Below are positions 62,161 to 64,000 of a stretch of DNA of 64,000 nt, in pieces. The number at the start of each line of letters is the position of its first letter. Positions within the stretch are counted from its first letter, which is position 1. The position numbers and the translations under genes are program-made. The notes under the pieces are model-generated. The model was not told where the DNA came from and ran no database searches. It saw only the letters and a program-made list of their open reading frames with translations. The DNA comes from an uncultured Flavobacteriaceae bacterium (GTDB lineage: Bacteria > Bacteroidota > Bacteroidia > Flavobacteriales > Flavobacteriaceae): NCBI GenBank assembly GCA_947493175.1, contig CANLQD010000001.1:186001-250000 (forward strand), given 5' to 3'.

Positions 62161-62880
62161 TTATTGGATTTCGTTCAAGGTCCAGTCGTATGGGTAATAC
62201 GATACCTTTGCCTTTTCAGGGAGTTTTTCGGTCTTATATTTGTTGATAAAGTCGGTCACGGTTCCATCCTGTTCAAAATCTCCTTGATACCACTCGAATA
62301 TCTGCGAAATCTTTACTTTGTTTTTATTTACTTGTATAAAAGCAGGATTATTTAGGGCAGCAATTGTTTGCCGCTCCAATTGCGCTTCCAGTTGAGCAGG
62401 CGTATATGCCTCATTGATGATGGGCGGACAACCCAATCCCGCACAGACCAGTACAAAATGAAACCTGGCTTCCTTGGGAAAATTGGCCCGAAGTAGTTTA
62501 TTCTCAATATCGTTTAGGGTACTATTTGTTCCTCCGATATTGTGCTTGGTCTTGTCAAAAAAACCATGAAGGTCGGCAGGGCGTTTTACGGGGTAGTTTT
62601 CAACGATTCCTTTAATGACCAAAAGATTGTACCCATTGATCCAGAAAGCTTGATACTCGGCCGTATTTTCTTTCTTTACTGAAATCTGTTTGGCATTTTC
62701 CAACAACGCATTCAATTCGCTGGGATCATTTTTTATGCTTTTATACGCTACTCTACCATTCTTCACGTGGGTTTTGAAGAAGTTGTCGGCAGCTGTGAAA
62801 AACTCCGAAGTGGTTTGTCCATAGCCAGAAAATAAAGTGCTTACGAAAAGTAAGGTAACCAAGTAGTAATTCGTTTTCAT
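62161..62880 (-). CDS. DUF547 protein (second copy)
   Basis: 239 aa. Cleavable signal peptide (MKTNYYLVTLLFVSTLFSGYG). DUF547 features: AFWINGYNLLVIKGIVENYP, FHFVLVCAGLGCPPIINEAY and C-terminal VSYYPYDWTLNEI, matching the arrangement in the 45701 protein. Here the N-terminus is a normal signal and not a lipobox. Activity is unknown. The neighbours are unrelated to the arsenosugar-type cluster. Confidence 0.87.
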   Translation of the reverse strand: MKTNYYLVTLLFVSTLFSGYGQTTSEFFTAADNFFKTHVKNGRVAYKSIKNDPSELNALLENAKQISVKKENTAEYQAFWINGYNLLVIKGIVENYPVKRPADLHGFFDKTKHNIGGTNSTLNDIENKLLRANFPKEARFHFVLVCAGLGCPPIINEAYTPAQLEAQLERQTIAALNNPAFIQVNKNKVKISQIFEWYQGDFEQDGTVTDFINKYKTEKLPEKAKVSYYPYDWTLNEIQ

Positions 62881-63121
62881 GTTTAAAGGTTTTGTTAGCG
62901 TTGCATTGCCGAATGGGTCGAGGCTTTTTTTACATCCCTACAAAAAAAAATAATTTTGTGATTTCTTTAAGATTTTAAAAATCAATCGCTTACAAGTACG
63001 AAAAGTGAGTCATTCCCTTACAAAATAGGTTCCTATTCAATTTCTTTCTAAATTATGCCATTGGATTAAGTTTCTCTTTGCGAGAACGACCCATCTCGAA
63101 ACAATCACCAATCAAGTATAC

Positions 63122-64000
63122 ATGGAACATATTGTGATTATAGGAAATGGTATTGCCGGCGTCACGGCGGCAAGACATATTCGAAAGAATTCCGATAAGA
63201 AAATTACGATTATCTCTACAGAGACCGATTATTTCTTCTCCCGTACCGCTTTAATGTATGTCTACATGGGGCATATGAAATTTGAACATACCCAACCCTA
63301 TGAGAATTGGTTTTGGAAAAAGAACCGAATAAATCTGGTAAAAGGCTATGTCTCCAAGGTCGACCATGCCAATAATACGTTGGTATTGAGCGAGGGCACG
63401 AATGTCGCCTATGACAAGTTGATCATCGCTGTAGGGTCCAAGCCAAATAAATTCGGTTGGCCGGGGCAAGACCTGAACGGTGTGCAAGGCCTCTATCATA
63501 GACAAGATTTAGAACAGCTTGAGCAAAATGCGCCCAACAATAAGGTCTGCAAAAGAGCGGTCATTGTCGGAGGAGGGCTTATCGGTATCGAGTTGGCCGA
63601 GATGTTGGTCACCCGGAATATTCCAGTTACCTTTTTGGTTCGGGAAACGAGTTTTTGGAATGGTGTACTCCCCAAAGGGGAATCACAAATGATCAATGAA
63701 CATATCTTGGAGCATCATATCGACCTTCGATTGGCAACCAACTTGGTTGAAATAATTGCCGATGAAAATGGAAGGGCAAAGGCAGTAACGACCGATAAGG
63801 GAGATACCATAGAATGTAACGTGGTGGGTCTTACAGCTGGGGTTTCGCCAAATGTTGATTTTCTAAAGGACTCTGGCATCGAATTGGGTCGTGGTGTAAA
63901 AGTAAACCGTTTCCTTGAGACCAATATTCCCGGTGTCTATGCGATCGGGGATTGTGCCGAACAGCATGAGGCCATTGGCAATCGCAGGCCCATCGAGGCA
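63122..64000 (+). CDS. FAD/NAD(P)-dependent oxidoreductase (5' part)
   Basis: First 293 residues; the gene runs past the window end. It begins MEHIVIIGNGIAGVTAARHI with the FAD-binding GxGxxG, then LIIAVGSKPNKFGWPG, a second Rossmann motif RAVIVGGGLIGIELAEML for NAD(P)H, and GVYAIGDCAEQ. The arrangement is that of pyridine nucleotide-disulfide oxidoreductases of the nitrite-reductase or rubredoxin-reductase type. No redox CxxxxC pair is seen in the N-terminal part. The partner or acceptor is unknown. Confidence 0.9.
   Translation, partial: MEHIVIIGNGIAGVTAARHIRKNSDKKITIISTETDYFFSRTALMYVYMGHMKFEHTQPYENWFWKKNRINLVKGYVSKVDHANNTLVLSEGTNVAYDKLIIAVGSKPNKFGWPGQDLNGVQGLYHRQDLEQLEQNAPNNKVCKRAVIVGGGLIGIELAEMLVTRNIPVTFLVRETSFWNGVLPKGESQMINEHILEHHIDLRLATNLVEIIADENGRAKAVTTDKGDTIECNVVGLTAGVSPNVDFLKDSGIELGRGVKVNRFLETNIPGVYAIGDCAEQHEAIGNRRPIEA

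Overview
The window looks like a chromosomal segment from a marine-type member of the Flavobacteriaceae (Bacteroidota); this is inferred from gene content and signals, not from a database match. Supporting signs are the flavobacterial promoter element TAnnTTTG (with TTTG 19 bases upstream at the tRNA gene), many lipoproteins with a Cys near residues 16-24, a PorP/SprF-type protein and a C-terminal type IX secretion (T9SS) sorting domain, a GYDIA-type GHMP kinase beside a class II HMG-CoA reductase, type III pantothenate kinase, and an arsenosugar-type gene set. I see no insertion sequence, prophage, CRISPR array or rRNA operon. The window is dense, mostly single-copy chromosomal DNA.

Layout. 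1-4737 (+): cell-shape operon mreB (3' end)-mreC-mreD-PBP2-rodA. 5261-9410: DNA/RNA nuclease (-), msrB-msrA (+) for methionine sulfoxide repair, and a Prc/Tsp-like protease (-). 9592-16758 (+): surE with a small membrane protein, lpxB, a DUF885 lipoprotein, an NlpC/P60 lipoprotein and a ComEC-like protein. 16773-20501 (-): dipeptidyl peptidase IV-like peptidase followed by a POT peptide transporter, a plausible peptide-use operon. 20651-22875 (+): HMG-CoA reductase and GHMP kinase (isoprenoid precursors). 22884-30942 (-): PpiD-like foldase, then the compact run coaX / outer-membrane protein / TPR protein / lptC / small membrane protein / CorC-family protein. 31098-31170: tRNA-Phe with its own promoter and terminator, followed by the relic of a GIY-YIG nuclease gene.

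31595-42314 holds a lipoprotein, a DinB-like protein, a translationally coupled methylthioribose-kinase-like phosphotransferase and ADP-ribosylglycohydrolase-family lipoprotein, then on the minus strand DUF1800, DUF1501 (Tat signal plus T9SS sorting domain) and a PorP/SprF-like protein fused to a SPOR domain, and a GH32 glycosidase. 42402-47117 (+) is an arsenosugar-biosynthesis-type cluster: rhodanese, TIGR04282 transferase, purine nucleoside phosphorylase, ArsM-like methyltransferase, DUF547 lipoprotein and TIGR04283 glycosyltransferase. The radical-SAM partner ArsS is not in this window. A perfect array of seven GGCAGTA units splits the cluster.

47240-51309 has a WYL regulator with an ABM-like protein, an AraC regulator beside an AzoR-type reductase and a 3-hydroxyisobutyrate-dehydrogenase-like enzyme. 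51314-57549 has an amidase, then a TetR regulator with a palindrome at its start codon, a two-CxxCH cytochrome and an IorA/IorB-type molybdenum hydroxylase, then an alpha/beta hydrolase. 57866-62880 (-) has a BamA/TamA-like outer-membrane protein, a lipoprotein, a GH113-like protein, an outer-membrane 'transporter' and a second DUF547 protein. The window ends inside an FAD/NAD(P) oxidoreductase.

The most interesting items are the arsenosugar cluster, the kinase/ADP-ribosylglycohydrolase pair, the SPOR-fused PorP/SprF protein, the TetR-controlled molybdenum hydroxylase locus, and several non-coding structures: a terminator embedded in the end of a coding gene, two loci carrying the same heptamer, and a decayed nuclease gene beside a tRNA.
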